Assembly: GCF_024448895.1 (NCBI RefSeq)
Contig: NZ_JAMOIC010000007.1
Location: 186,001-250,000, forward strand
Direction: 5' to 3'
DNA length: 64,000 nt
Origin: Stutzerimonas stutzeri
GTDB lineage: Bacteria; Pseudomonadota; Gammaproteobacteria; Pseudomonadales; Pseudomonadaceae
Part shown: in pieces, positions 52,697 through 60,282 of the stretch
Layout of the letters: each line of letters starts with the position of its first letter
Numbering within the stretch: the first letter of the stretch is position 1
The notes under the pieces: model-generated
The model's database searches: none
What the model was told of the DNA's origin: nothing
Seen by the model: the letters and a program-made list of their open reading frames with translations, nothing else
Position numbers and translations under genes: made by a program

Positions 52697-52709
52697 ACGA
52701 CCTTCTCCC

Positions 52710-53405
52710 TTACCCCCGCAGCACGAACGACGGAAACAGGCGCCCCATCCGGTCCCACAGCTTCTGCTGGTCATACGGCGGACGGCTATCGGCAAGGGAA
52801 TCGTCGAGCATTCGAGCGGTGCGCACGCATTGCACGGCAAAGCGTTCGACACCCAGAGCACGCAGCCGCTGAGCCATGTCCCAGAGTCGGTCGGCATCGA
52901 ACAGCTGCCAGTGCACCGTGGTTCTGCATTCGTGGGCAACGTTGCTTTCCAGCAGGTGCTCAAGGCTTTCCCAGTTGGCCTTGCCGCTGCCCTCGACACC
53001 AGTGATCAGCGTGCTGTGCTCGGGCAATGCCTTGATATCGAAGCCCACCCAATCCACCAGCGGTAGCACCTGATTGAACAGTCTGGGCTTGATCCCGGCG
53101 CTGTGCAGTCCGATCTTGAAGCCCATCGCGCGGACTTCTGCGATCGCCTCGGGTAGCGCCAGCTGCAGGGTCGGCTCGCCGCCGCTGAAGACAACCGCCT
53201 CCAGCAACCCGACCCGCTCTCGCAGAAAGCACAGAATGTCTTCCCAAGGCTTTTCCTGCTCACCGCAGGCCGGGATCAGTCCTGGATTGTGGCAATAGCG
53301 ACAGCGCCAACCGCAGCCCTGGCAGAACAGCACGCAGGCCAGATGATCGGGAAAATCCAGTGTGGTCAGGGGGACTAGCCCCCCGACCCTCAGTCTCGCG
53401 TTCAC
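52710..53405 (-). CDS. nrdG: Class III RNR activase NrdG (radical SAM)
   Basis: A 231-residue radical-SAM enzyme that installs the glycyl radical on the anaerobic ribonucleotide reductase. FeS motif CQGCGWRCRYCHN contains CX3CX2C, then VVFSGGEPTLQ and the C-terminal SAM-binding strands. Start is a GTG at 53405 that overlaps the stop of the small radical-domain ORF (GTGA), so the two are translationally coupled. Confidence 0.95.
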   Translation of the reverse strand: MNARLRVGGLVPLTTLDFPDHLACVLFCQGCGWRCRYCHNPGLIPACGEQEKPWEDILCFLRERVGLLEAVVFSGGEPTLQLALPEAIAEVRAMGFKIGLHSAGIKPRLFNQVLPLVDWVGFDIKALPEHSTLITGVEGSGKANWESLEHLLESNVAHECRTTVHWQLFDADRLWDMAQRLRALGVERFAVQCVRTARMLDDSLADSRPPYDQQKLWDRMGRLFPSFVLRG

Positions 53406-53569
53406 GCAACGCTTACCCGCGCCGCCTGTTCGGTGAAATGCGTGCGCTCCCGATGCTCCGACTGTTTGCCGGGATTGAAGGCGGTAACCGGGCGGTGATA
53501 GCCCATGACGCGAGTCCAGACTTCACAGCGCTGGCGTTGGGCTTCGGGTAGTTGAGTGGCTTGGGTCAT
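53402..53569 (-). CDS. Small stand-alone glycyl-radical domain of NrdD
   Basis: A 55-residue ORF with a strong AAGGAG before its ATG. The central part RVMGYHRPVTAFNPGKQSEH matches the C-terminal radical loop of E. coli NrdD (RVCGYLGSP...RPFNAGKQEE), and Gly23 aligns with the radical glycine. The large NrdD upstream ends at its zinc site and lacks this motif. So the radical glycine would be supplied in trans, comparable in concept to GrcA/YfiD for pyruvate formate-lyase. Homology is from motif comparison by eye; function is inference. Confidence 0.8.
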   Translation of the reverse strand: MTQATQLPEAQRQRCEVWTRVMGYHRPVTAFNPGKQSEHRERTHFTEQAARVSVA

Positions 53570-53639
53570 GTGTCGCTCCTTCAGTAGTGGATGGTTTGTT
53601 GTAGGGGCTAGGGTCGATGCGTCGGCTGACGCATCAGGT

Positions 53640-53664
53640 GATCGCCAGCAAGCTGGCTCCTACA
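53640..53664. repeat. REP half-site between nrdD and the radical-domain ORF
   Basis: GATCGCCAGCAAGCTGGCTCCTACA, the reverse complement of the REP arm at 52313 and 52574. It lies in the 154-bp gap between nrdD and the small ORF. Confidence 0.85.
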
Positions 53665-53723
53665 GGTTGGTCCTTGTGCATCTATGCCGCAGCGCGCAAC
53701 CGAGGCGCCCCAGCCCCACTGAC

Positions 53724-55730
53724 TTAGGCGCAGCAGCTTTGTTGCTTGGCGATAAGCACCTCGTCGCATTTCGGGCAGAACTCGTGTTCGCCGCTCAGGT
53801 AGCCGTGCACCGGGCAGATGGAAAACGTCGGGGTAATGGTCAGGTAAGGCAGGCGGAACCGGCCGAGTGCTTTGCGAACCAGGTTCTTGCAGGCCTGCGC
53901 CGAGGAGATCTGCTCGGCCATGTACAGGTGCAACACCGTGCCGCCGGTGTACTTGGTCTGCAGCTCGTCCTGTAGCGCCAGTGCTTCGAAGGGATCGTCG
54001 GTAAAGCCAACCGGAAGCTGCGAGGAATTGGTGTAGTACGGCGCGTCCGCTGATCCGGCCTGAAGAATGTCCGGGAAGCGTTTGCGGTCCTCTTTGGCGA
54101 ATCGGTAGGTCGTGCCTTCGGCGGGCGTCGCTTCGAGGTTGTAGAGGTGGCCGGTCTCTTCCTGAAAGCGCACCAGCACCGCGCGAACATGATCGAGCAG
54201 CTCGATGGCCATGGCGCGGCCTGCCGGCGTGTGAATCCCCTCGGCATCTTCGGTGAGGTTGCGGACCATCTCGTGCAGACCATTCACACCGATGGTGGAG
54301 AAATGGTTGCGCAGCGTGCCGAGGTAGCGCTTGGTGTAGGGATAGAGCCCGGCATCCATGTGATGCTGGATCACCTTGCGCTTGACCTCGAGGCTTTGCA
54401 TCGCCATCTCGAGCAGTGCATCGAGATGCTCGAAGAGCCCCTTGCGATCACCCTGATGCAGATAGCCCAGCCGCGCGCAGTTGATGGTCACCACGCCCAG
54501 CGATCCGGTCTGCTCAGCGGACCCGAACAAGCCGCCGCCACGCTTGAGCAGCTCGCGCACGTCCAGCTGCAGCCGGCAGCACATCGAACGCACCTGGTTG
54601 GGCTGCATGTCCGAGTTGAGAAAGTTCTGGAAGTACGGCAGACCGTAGCGCGCCGTCATCTCGAACAAGCGGTCAGCGTTTTCGCTATCCCAGGGGAAAT
54701 CGTGAGTGATGTTGTAAGTCGGGATCGGAAACGTGAAAACCCGGCCCAGCCCGTCGCCCGCCTGCATCACTTCGATATACGCACGGTTGATCAGCTCCAT
54801 CTCGGCCTGCAGGTCGCCATAGGCGAACGGCATCTCTTCGCCGCCGATGTACGGAATCTGCTCGCGCAGGTCTTCCGGGCAGACCCAATCGAAAGTCAGG
54901 TTGGTGAACGGCGTCTGCGTGCCCCAGCGCGACGGCACGTTGAGGTTGTAGATGAATTCCTGAATGGCCTGGCGAATCTCGGCAAAGCCCAGGTTGTCCT
55001 TGCGCACGAACGGTGCGAGGTAGGTGTCGAAGGAGCTGAACGCCTGAGCGCCGGCCCACTCGTTCTGCAGCGTGCCAAGAAAGTTGACCATCTGCCCCAA
55101 GGCGCTCGACAGATGCCTGGGTGGCCCTGCCTCGACGCGTCCTGGAATTCCGTTGAAGCCTTCATTGAGCAAGGTACGCAGCGACCAGCCGGCGCAGTAG
55201 CCGGCCAGCATGTCCAGATCATGGATATGCAGGTCGCCTTCGCGGTGCGCCGTGCCAATCTCCGGGCTGTAGACCTCATCCAGCCAGTAGTTGGCCGTGA
55301 CCTTGCCCGAAACGTTGAGGATCAGCCCGCCGAGCGAATAGCCCTGATTGGCGTTGGCACGCACGCGCCAGTCCTCGCGGGAAAGGTATTCGTTCATCGA
55401 TGAGGCGACATCGACGATCGCCTTGTGGTCGCGGCGCAGCCGGCCATGCTGCTCACGGTAGACGATATAGGCCCGTGCAGTCCCGTAATGGCCAGCCTCC
55501 ATCAAGACACGCTCAACCGCATCCTGAGCCTGTTCCACCTCCACTACCCGCTGCGTCAGGCGTGTCAGTACATGAGCGGCCAGCGTCTGGGCCGTGACCT
55601 GATCGAGCTCGCCTGTGGCCAGGCCGGCAGCCTCGATGGCGGCGCCAATCTTTTCCAGCTCGAAGGGCACCAGACGCCCATCCCGCTTGCGCAACGACAC
55701 CGGTCGATTAACTTGATCAAGCCCCAGCAT
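53724..55730 (-). CDS. nrdD: Anaerobic ribonucleoside-triphosphate reductase, large part
   Basis: A 668-residue protein. Converts NTPs to dNTPs without oxygen. ATP cone at the N-terminus (SLRKRDGRLVPFELEKIGAA), catalytic barrel with HIHDLDMLAGYCAGWSL, SRWGTQTPFTNL and SMCCRLQLD, and a C-terminal zinc site CPVHGYLSGEHEFCPKC. It stops about ten residues after the zinc site, with no RVxGY radical loop. Start at 55730 with GGAGGCGTA upstream; a longer upstream frame is not supported. Probably operonic with the radical-domain ORF and nrdG. Confidence 0.96.
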   Translation of the reverse strand: MLGLDQVNRPVSLRKRDGRLVPFELEKIGAAIEAAGLATGELDQVTAQTLAAHVLTRLTQRVVEVEQAQDAVERVLMEAGHYGTARAYIVYREQHGRLRRDHKAIVDVASSMNEYLSREDWRVRANANQGYSLGGLILNVSGKVTANYWLDEVYSPEIGTAHREGDLHIHDLDMLAGYCAGWSLRTLLNEGFNGIPGRVEAGPPRHLSSALGQMVNFLGTLQNEWAGAQAFSSFDTYLAPFVRKDNLGFAEIRQAIQEFIYNLNVPSRWGTQTPFTNLTFDWVCPEDLREQIPYIGGEEMPFAYGDLQAEMELINRAYIEVMQAGDGLGRVFTFPIPTYNITHDFPWDSENADRLFEMTARYGLPYFQNFLNSDMQPNQVRSMCCRLQLDVRELLKRGGGLFGSAEQTGSLGVVTINCARLGYLHQGDRKGLFEHLDALLEMAMQSLEVKRKVIQHHMDAGLYPYTKRYLGTLRNHFSTIGVNGLHEMVRNLTEDAEGIHTPAGRAMAIELLDHVRAVLVRFQEETGHLYNLEATPAEGTTYRFAKEDRKRFPDILQAGSADAPYYTNSSQLPVGFTDDPFEALALQDELQTKYTGGTVLHLYMAEQISSAQACKNLVRKALGRFRLPYLTITPTFSICPVHGYLSGEHEFCPKCDEVLIAKQQSCCA

Positions 55731-55741
55731 TACGCCTCCAT

Positions 55742-55786
55742 CACCATATGTAGTTAAAACAGACTGGTTAAACACAAGATGATGGG
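55742..55786 (-). promoter_or_regulatory. Two phased NrdR-like boxes upstream of nrdD
   Basis: CACCATATGTAGTT at 55742-55755 and CACAAGATGATGGG at 55773-55786 start exactly 31 bp apart, the helical phasing of NrdR box pairs. Against CACWATATWTWGTG they match 11 and 10 of 14 positions. NrdR represses nrd genes when dNTP is sufficient. Confidence 0.6.
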
Positions 55787-55815
55787 GAATGTAGGCAATT
55801 GCGGCAGAGAACGAA

Positions 55816-55829
55816 TTGACCATCGTCAA
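55816..55829. promoter_or_regulatory. ANR/DNR-type box between nrdD and dnr
   Basis: TTGACCATCGTCAA inside a longer perfect palindrome GAATTGAC CATC GTCAATTC. It fits the FNR-family form TTGAY-N4-RTCAA. Centred about 41 bp from a TACATT -10-like hexamer (minus strand 55788-55793) toward nrdD. Confidence 0.7.
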
Positions 55830-55965
55830 TTCGACCCGGATGTATTTCAAAGGACGCGGCAAGCGGCGGTGGCCGGCAATCTTGTCCGTGATCAAGGAGG
55901 CAGGTGGACGCGTGCTTCTAGGATGCAATCTCGAACAATCCCGGACGCGTACCGGTGGAGGAAAC

Positions 55966-56643
55966 ATGCTGACCGAAACATCCCTCGTTGCGGACCTTCG
56001 CCGGCACCACCTGTTCAGCCGGCTACCCGAGGCGGCGCTGCAGGAAGTGTGCACCTCCGCCAATCTCAAGCGACTACCTGCTGGCGCCTCGCTGTTTCAT
56101 CAAGGCGACAAAGCCGAGCGTTTCTACTTTCTCTTCAGCGGCCAGGTGAAATTGCATCGGGTGGTCTGCGATGGCCAGGAAAAACTGGTAGAGGTCATCC
56201 GGGCTGGCGAATCCTTCGCCGAAGCCTTGCTGTTCACCGGCGCGCCGAACTATCCCGTCAGTGCCACGGCGCTCAAGGCCAGCCTCGTCGCCAGCCTCAA
56301 CGGCCCGCACTACCGACGCATGCTCGAACAGCACCCGAGCATCTGCCTGGACATACTCGGCACCCTGAGCATCCGCCTGCATCAGCGCCTGAACGAGATC
56401 GACACCCTGACACTGGCCAACGCCAGCCATCGTGTGGTGCGCTTTCTCTACCAGTCGCAGGAGGACGACAGCGGCGTGGTGACTCTTGATGTACCCAAGC
56501 GTTTGATCGCCTCCAAGCTGGGCATCCAGCCGGAGACCTTTTCGCGCATCCTGCACCGCCTGATCGAGTCGGGAATGATCAGCGTGCAGCGACGACGCAT
56601 CGAGATTCTCGACAGCCGGGGCCTCGCCGCCTATCACGATTGA
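55966..56643 (+). CDS. Crp/Fnr regulator, Dnr type (probably DnrS)
   Basis: A 225-residue protein: cyclic-nucleotide-like sensor domain (FHQGDKAERFYFLFSGQVKLHR as landmark), dimer helix with SIRLHQRLNEIDTL, and winged-helix with LIASKLGIQPETFSRILHRL. The N-terminal cysteine cluster of FNR/ANR is absent, so it is a haem/NO-sensing type rather than an Fe-S oxygen sensor. About half identical to the Dnr gene at the end of the window. P. stutzeri has several such paralogues (DnrD, DnrE, DnrS); its position by nrdD suggests DnrS, from memory. Confidence 0.88.
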   Translation: MLTETSLVADLRRHHLFSRLPEAALQEVCTSANLKRLPAGASLFHQGDKAERFYFLFSGQVKLHRVVCDGQEKLVEVIRAGESFAEALLFTGAPNYPVSATALKASLVASLNGPHYRRMLEQHPSICLDILGTLSIRLHQRLNEIDTLTLANASHRVVRFLYQSQEDDSGVVTLDVPKRLIASKLGIQPETFSRILHRLIESGMISVQRRRIEILDSRGLAAYHD

Positions 56644-56667
56644 TCTGCGGCGGATTGCCCCAGCTTC

Positions 56668-56681
56668 TTGATGATCGTCAT
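56668..56681 (+). promoter_or_regulatory. Degenerate DNR-like box upstream of the DGC gene
   Basis: TTGATGATCGTCAT: left half perfect, right half GTCAT instead of RTCAA. Sited 60 bp before the start of the next gene, plausible for activation. Confidence 0.35.
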
Positions 56682-56740
56682 GGGTCACCAGGCGTTCGCC
56701 CGAGATACTGCCGTCAGTCTTTTCTGATCGGGAGAACAAC

Positions 56741-57136
56741 ATGACCACGCCTCGCCTGCCCCTGGTGTATTCCTGTTCGGGCTGCTCCAACGTCGCGCAA
56801 CTGGCCAACACCCTCGCGGTGCGGCTCGACCGCGCCGGGCTGGCAGAAATGTCCTGCATCGCCGGTGTGGGCGGACGGGTCAGTTCGCTGGTCAACAAAG
56901 CCAACTCTGGCCGGCCGATCCTGGCAATCGACGGTTGTCCGCTGCACTGCGCACGCGCCTGCCTGGCCCAGCACGGCGTGATCGCCGACGTCCACATCAC
57001 GCTCAGCAGCTACGGCCTGCGCAAGCGCTATCGGGACGACTGTTCCGAGGCCGAAGCGAACGCGCTTTTCGAAGACATGTGCAACATCATCGCCAGCGAC
57101 CGCATGAAGCCGCGGCATCGGCTGCATTCGGTCTAA
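56741..57136 (+). CDS. DGC-domain putative zinc-binding protein
   Basis: A 131-residue protein of the DGC family, named for the DGC motif: VYSCSGCSNVAQLANTLAVR near the N-terminus, AEMSCIAGVGG, and AIDGCPLHCARACLAQHG near residue 68. The cysteines look like metal ligands. Function unknown; homologues often sit beside anaerobic respiration genes. GGGAG precedes the start. It faces ubiT. Confidence 0.85.
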   Translation: MTTPRLPLVYSCSGCSNVAQLANTLAVRLDRAGLAEMSCIAGVGGRVSSLVNKANSGRPILAIDGCPLHCARACLAQHGVIADVHITLSSYGLRKRYRDDCSEAEANALFEDMCNIIASDRMKPRHRLHSV

Positions 57137-57179
57137 CGCAGGGCTGGGCAGGCGAACATCGGCGGCTCGACACATCCAA

Positions 57180-57674
57180 TCACGCGTTCGCCGGCTGCGC
57201 ACGGCCGGCTTGAGCCACCTCTTCCCCAGCGCCTTGCAGTAGCTTCCACAGCCACGGCGGCAGCATGTCCGGGTCCAGGCTGTCGATCAGGTTCTTGATT
57301 GCCAGGCCCAGTTCAGTGTCGCCTTCGATCACCAGCCGTCGCCGGAAGAACAAGGTGTCCGGGTCCTCCTGACGGCTGGCGAGCAGCAGAAATTCCCGCC
57401 AGTTGCCGCGTATGGTCACCTGCACGGCGGCCTGCTCGGTGATGCGCAGTTTCTGACGGTCGCACGTCAGGCACCAGGCGAGCTTAAGATCGGCGACTTC
57501 GAGCCGCATCCAGTTACCTTCAAGCGCCTCGAACGCCCCCTCGGCCAGCGGCTCCGCAAAGACTTGATTGAGGCTGCGCTCGAGCGCAATGCGTTGCAGC
57601 AGAAACGGCGTTCGCGCCGCCAGCGGCAGCAGATGCTCGCTCAGCTTTAGGAGGTGTGCACGGGGCTTCAGCAT
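57180..57674 (-). CDS. ubiT: Anaerobic ubiquinone accessory factor UbiT
   Basis: A 164-residue protein with an SCP2 lipid-binding domain (YhbT): LRITEQAAVQVTIRGNWREF and RRRLVIEGDTELGLAIKNLI (landmarks). UbiT binds ubiquinone precursors in the O2-independent pathway. The ATG at 57674 overlaps the ubiV end by 7 bp; third gene of ubiU-ubiV-ubiT. Confidence 0.93.
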   Translation of the reverse strand: MLKPRAHLLKLSEHLLPLAARTPFLLQRIALERSLNQVFAEPLAEGAFEALEGNWMRLEVADLKLAWCLTCDRQKLRITEQAAVQVTIRGNWREFLLLASRQEDPDTLFFRRRLVIEGDTELGLAIKNLIDSLDPDMLPPWLWKLLQGAGEEVAQAGRAQPANA

Positions 57675-58558
57675 AATCCGGCCTCCTCGGCACGCAGCAT
57701 CCCAGGCTGGCCGTGCCAGTAGCCGTTGCAACCGTCCACGGCGAGCGGCGGCAGACCGCCATTGCGAACCGCGTCGAATGCCTGCACGACCTCGATCATG
57801 CCCGATGCGCGCGGGCTCAAACGCAGCAGGTCGGCACCACTGTCCACCAGGGCAGGATAATCAGCCAGCAGGTTACTAACCGAAGCCGACATGGTCTGGA
57901 TGCCATTGATAGTGAACAGCGCCTCGCCTTCCTGGCTCAGCAGCGGGATGCCTTCTGGGTAGTTTTGGCAGCAGAACTGGCAATCATCCTTTGGCCGATT
58001 CTCCGCACGGGCCGTGAAGCAGCGGGCCGAATAGGCCAGCGGCAGATGACCGTAGGCAAATATCTCGATCTCCGGCATCGCGACACCCAGCTGGGACAGC
58101 TGCTCGCGGGCGCTGCTGATCATCGCTCCGGAAATTTCCACCGGCGGCACCCAGCGCCGCATGCCGCTGTTGACCAATTCAGCCAGCGCATAGCCGTTGT
58201 AGAGATTCAGTGCCGGGCCACCGACAAAGGGCAATCGCTTCTCGGACAGGTACTGCACGGCGCCCATGTCATTGGCTTCTACCAGCAGCTCACCGTTGTC
58301 GCAGAGCCGCCGCAGGCTGGATAGCTCGGACGCGGCCTCGACCAGCGTCAGGCCGGACAGCACCAATTCGGCGCTCGACTGCTGCGCCAGCTCGCGCGCC
58401 AGCCCGAGCCAGTCGTCCAAACCCATGTCACGCCGCTTGGAGCAGACGGTTTCGCCGAGATAGATGACATCCAGCGACATGCCCACCATGTCGGCGTAGA
58501 AGTCCAATGTTTGCTGGCGATCCCAGTAAAACAGCACGGGCCCGAGGCTGAGCTTCAT
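57668..58558 (-). CDS. ubiV: O2-independent ubiquinone hydroxylase subunit UbiV
   Basis: A 296-residue peptidase-U32-like protein. Cysteines at 39, 180, 193 and 197 (TVCSKRR; ARCFTAR; DDCQFCCQNYPEG) coincide with the four 4Fe-4S ligands known for E. coli UbiV. With UbiU it hydroxylates the ubiquinone ring using prephenate instead of O2. 23 bp after ubiU. Confidence 0.94.
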   Translation of the reverse strand: MKLSLGPVLFYWDRQQTLDFYADMVGMSLDVIYLGETVCSKRRDMGLDDWLGLARELAQQSSAELVLSGLTLVEAASELSSLRRLCDNGELLVEANDMGAVQYLSEKRLPFVGGPALNLYNGYALAELVNSGMRRWVPPVEISGAMISSAREQLSQLGVAMPEIEIFAYGHLPLAYSARCFTARAENRPKDDCQFCCQNYPEGIPLLSQEGEALFTINGIQTMSASVSNLLADYPALVDSGADLLRLSPRASGMIEVVQAFDAVRNGGLPPLAVDGCNGYWHGQPGMLRAEEAGLC

Positions 58559-58581
58559 GATTGATTCCTTGCAGAAGTGAG

Positions 58582-59577
58582 TTACTGCCACGCGCGGTGG
58601 TAGGCGCCGAGAGTCGTTTGCGAGCCTTCCGAGAGTCCGTCAAGCACCTCGCGCCAGCCAGGCTGCACGGCATAACGCTGGGGCGCCCGCAGGTAGGCAT
58701 CCAGCGCTGATCGCCAGACGCGGGTGACCTGCTCGACGTACGCCGGGCTGCGCTGCCGGCCTTCAATCTTCATGGCGGTCACACCAATGCTGGCAAGCTC
58801 GGGGATCAGGTCCAGGGTATTGAGGCTGGTGGGTTCTTCCAGCGCATGAAAGCGTTGGCCATTGACCATGAAGCGACCCTTGCACAAGGTCGGGTAGCCG
58901 GCAGACTCGCCCTCGGCGTAGCGGTCGATCAGCACATTGTTCAACCGCGAGGTCAGGCCCTCGGGCTCCTCGCTCCAACGCACCGCCTTGGCCGGGGAGC
59001 ACACGCCACAGAGGTTCGGCGATTCGCCTGTGAGGTAGGAGGATAGGTGGCAACGTCCTTCGGCCATGATGCACAGGCTGCCGAACGCGAAGACTTCGAT
59101 GGGCACCGGGCTGCCGGCAGCCACCTGTTTGACCTGCTTGAGCGACAGCACCCGCGGCAGCACTGCGCGTTTGATGTTGTAGCGCTGCTGATAGAAGGCC
59201 AACGCGGCGGCATTGGTCGCCGACCCCTGAACTGAAAGGTGCAGATTCAGTTGCGGGTGACGCTTGGCCGCGTAACCGAGCACGCCGGGATCAGCCGCGA
59301 TCAATGCATCGACGCCCAGGTCGGCCGCCTGATCCACCGAGCGCTGCCAGCGCGCCCACCCCTCCGGCTGGGCATAGGTATTGACGGCGATATAGAGCTG
59401 ACGACCTTTCTCGCGGATCAGTTGCAGCCCCTTGTCGAGCTGCTTGGCATCCATGTTGAGGCCGGCAAAATGACGGGCATTGGTGTCGTCGCGAAATCCG
59501 ACATAAACCGCGTCGGCACCCTGCTGAACGGCAGCCTTGAGCGCGGGCAGGCTACCTGCTGGACAAACCAAGTGCAT
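58582..59577 (-). CDS. ubiU: O2-independent ubiquinone hydroxylase subunit UbiU
   Basis: A 331-residue peptidase-U32-like protein. Cysteines 169, 176, 193 and 232 (GSLCIMAEGRC; CGVCSPAKAVRW; TLCKGRF) match the 4Fe-4S ligands of E. coli UbiU. Partner of UbiV. First gene of the unit, downstream of a Dnr-type box, which fits expression under denitrifying conditions. Confidence 0.95.
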   Translation of the reverse strand: MHLVCPAGSLPALKAAVQQGADAVYVGFRDDTNARHFAGLNMDAKQLDKGLQLIREKGRQLYIAVNTYAQPEGWARWQRSVDQAADLGVDALIAADPGVLGYAAKRHPQLNLHLSVQGSATNAAALAFYQQRYNIKRAVLPRVLSLKQVKQVAAGSPVPIEVFAFGSLCIMAEGRCHLSSYLTGESPNLCGVCSPAKAVRWSEEPEGLTSRLNNVLIDRYAEGESAGYPTLCKGRFMVNGQRFHALEEPTSLNTLDLIPELASIGVTAMKIEGRQRSPAYVEQVTRVWRSALDAYLRAPQRYAVQPGWREVLDGLSEGSQTTLGAYHRAWQ

Positions 59578-59959
59578 GGCAACTCCTAGACATGCGAACT
59601 CATGCGCACCGCATCAGTAACAGCGGTGGCCGTCCGGGTCGGACGGAAAGCGGGCAGTCTAGGTAGGCCTCACCCGACGGGCATTGATAAAGGTCAAGGG
59701 TGACACGGCGGGCGAAAGCGAGGACGAGCGGGTGCTGCTGGAAACGCCTGGACGGGGGAAAAGGCGTGAAGTGCGCTCGTGAGCGATACCTTTGCCCAAT
59801 GGGCGAGTAAGTTCGCTGCCTGCTCGGCGTCGGCGCTACAACCGTAGCCCCGATGCCGAGATTGCATCCAGCGACTCACAGCTCCTCCGAGGGGAAGATC
59901 TGGCTACCGAAATTCTATTCGCTGGGCACCCGCAAGCAGGCGCGGACTTCACGACGTCT
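59578..59959. other. Intergenic region upstream of ubiU
   Basis: About 380 bp without a convincing gene. It holds the Dnr box at 59684-59697 and a TAGACT -10-like hexamer on the minus strand (59656-59661). The part from 59700 to 59959 shows nothing recognisable. Confidence 0.6.
59684..59697 (-). promoter_or_regulatory. ANR/DNR box of the ubiUVT operon
   Basis: TTGATAAAGGTCAA on the plus strand (TTGACCTTTATCAA on minus), a TTGAY-N4-RTCAA FNR-family site. The TAGACT -10 hexamer is about 30 bp downstream, consistent with class II activation. Confidence 0.8.
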
Positions 59960-60169
59960 TCAGACCCCCTCGCTACCTTCGAACTCTTCTGTGGCCCGGG
60001 CAACTGCCTGCCGCCAGTCTCCCGACTCTTCGGCCAGCATGCGCATGGCCTTGAGGCTGGCTTCGAACGCCTGCTGGTAGTGCTGTGGATTGTTCTCGCT
60101 GGCGGCCCGATCAGCATGCGCCTGGGCCTCTGTCAGTAGTGTTTGAAACTGGTCACGGTCCAAAGCCAT
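59960..60169 (-). CDS. Small hypothetical protein
   Basis: A 69-residue, mainly helical and acidic protein: MALDRDQFQTLLTEAQAHAD, then HYQQAFEASLKAMRMLAEES and a short acidic end. GAGGAGA lies at good spacing before the ATG at 60169, which argues that it is translated. No family recognised. Located between ubiU and norR, same strand. Confidence 0.65.
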   Translation of the reverse strand: MALDRDQFQTLLTEAQAHADRAASENNPQHYQQAFEASLKAMRMLAEESGDWRQAVARATEEFEGSEGV

Positions 60170-60282
60170 GGGAATCTCCTCGATCATAGTGGTTGGATCT
60201 TAGACCACCACGACGCTCGGACGTCCCGGCCGCTTGGCGGTGCGGCCTGCCGACCTTGCCCGTTCCGGCCCTGGCATCTAGA

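Larger units (their letters stand above)
52117..52709. repeat. REP island: two diverged copies of a ~210-240 bp unit
   Basis: Gene-free. Unit A (52194-52403) and unit B (52422-52664) run in the same order: CCTGAAGGCTGTA, a stretch with AATCGGCC, AACGGTGGGCTGAAGCCCACCC (52263-52284; 52492-52513), GATCGTCAGT, TGTAGGAGCCAGCTTGCTGG (52313; 52574), then the inverse arm ending GCTCGCTCCTACGA (to 52398; to 52659). Unit B has an extra 36-bp segment that copies the ftrD end. Confidence 0.85.

Noticed and set aside
54147-55403. A 418-codon frame opposite nrdD
   Set aside because: Antisense shadow of nrdD; no ribosome site or motif.
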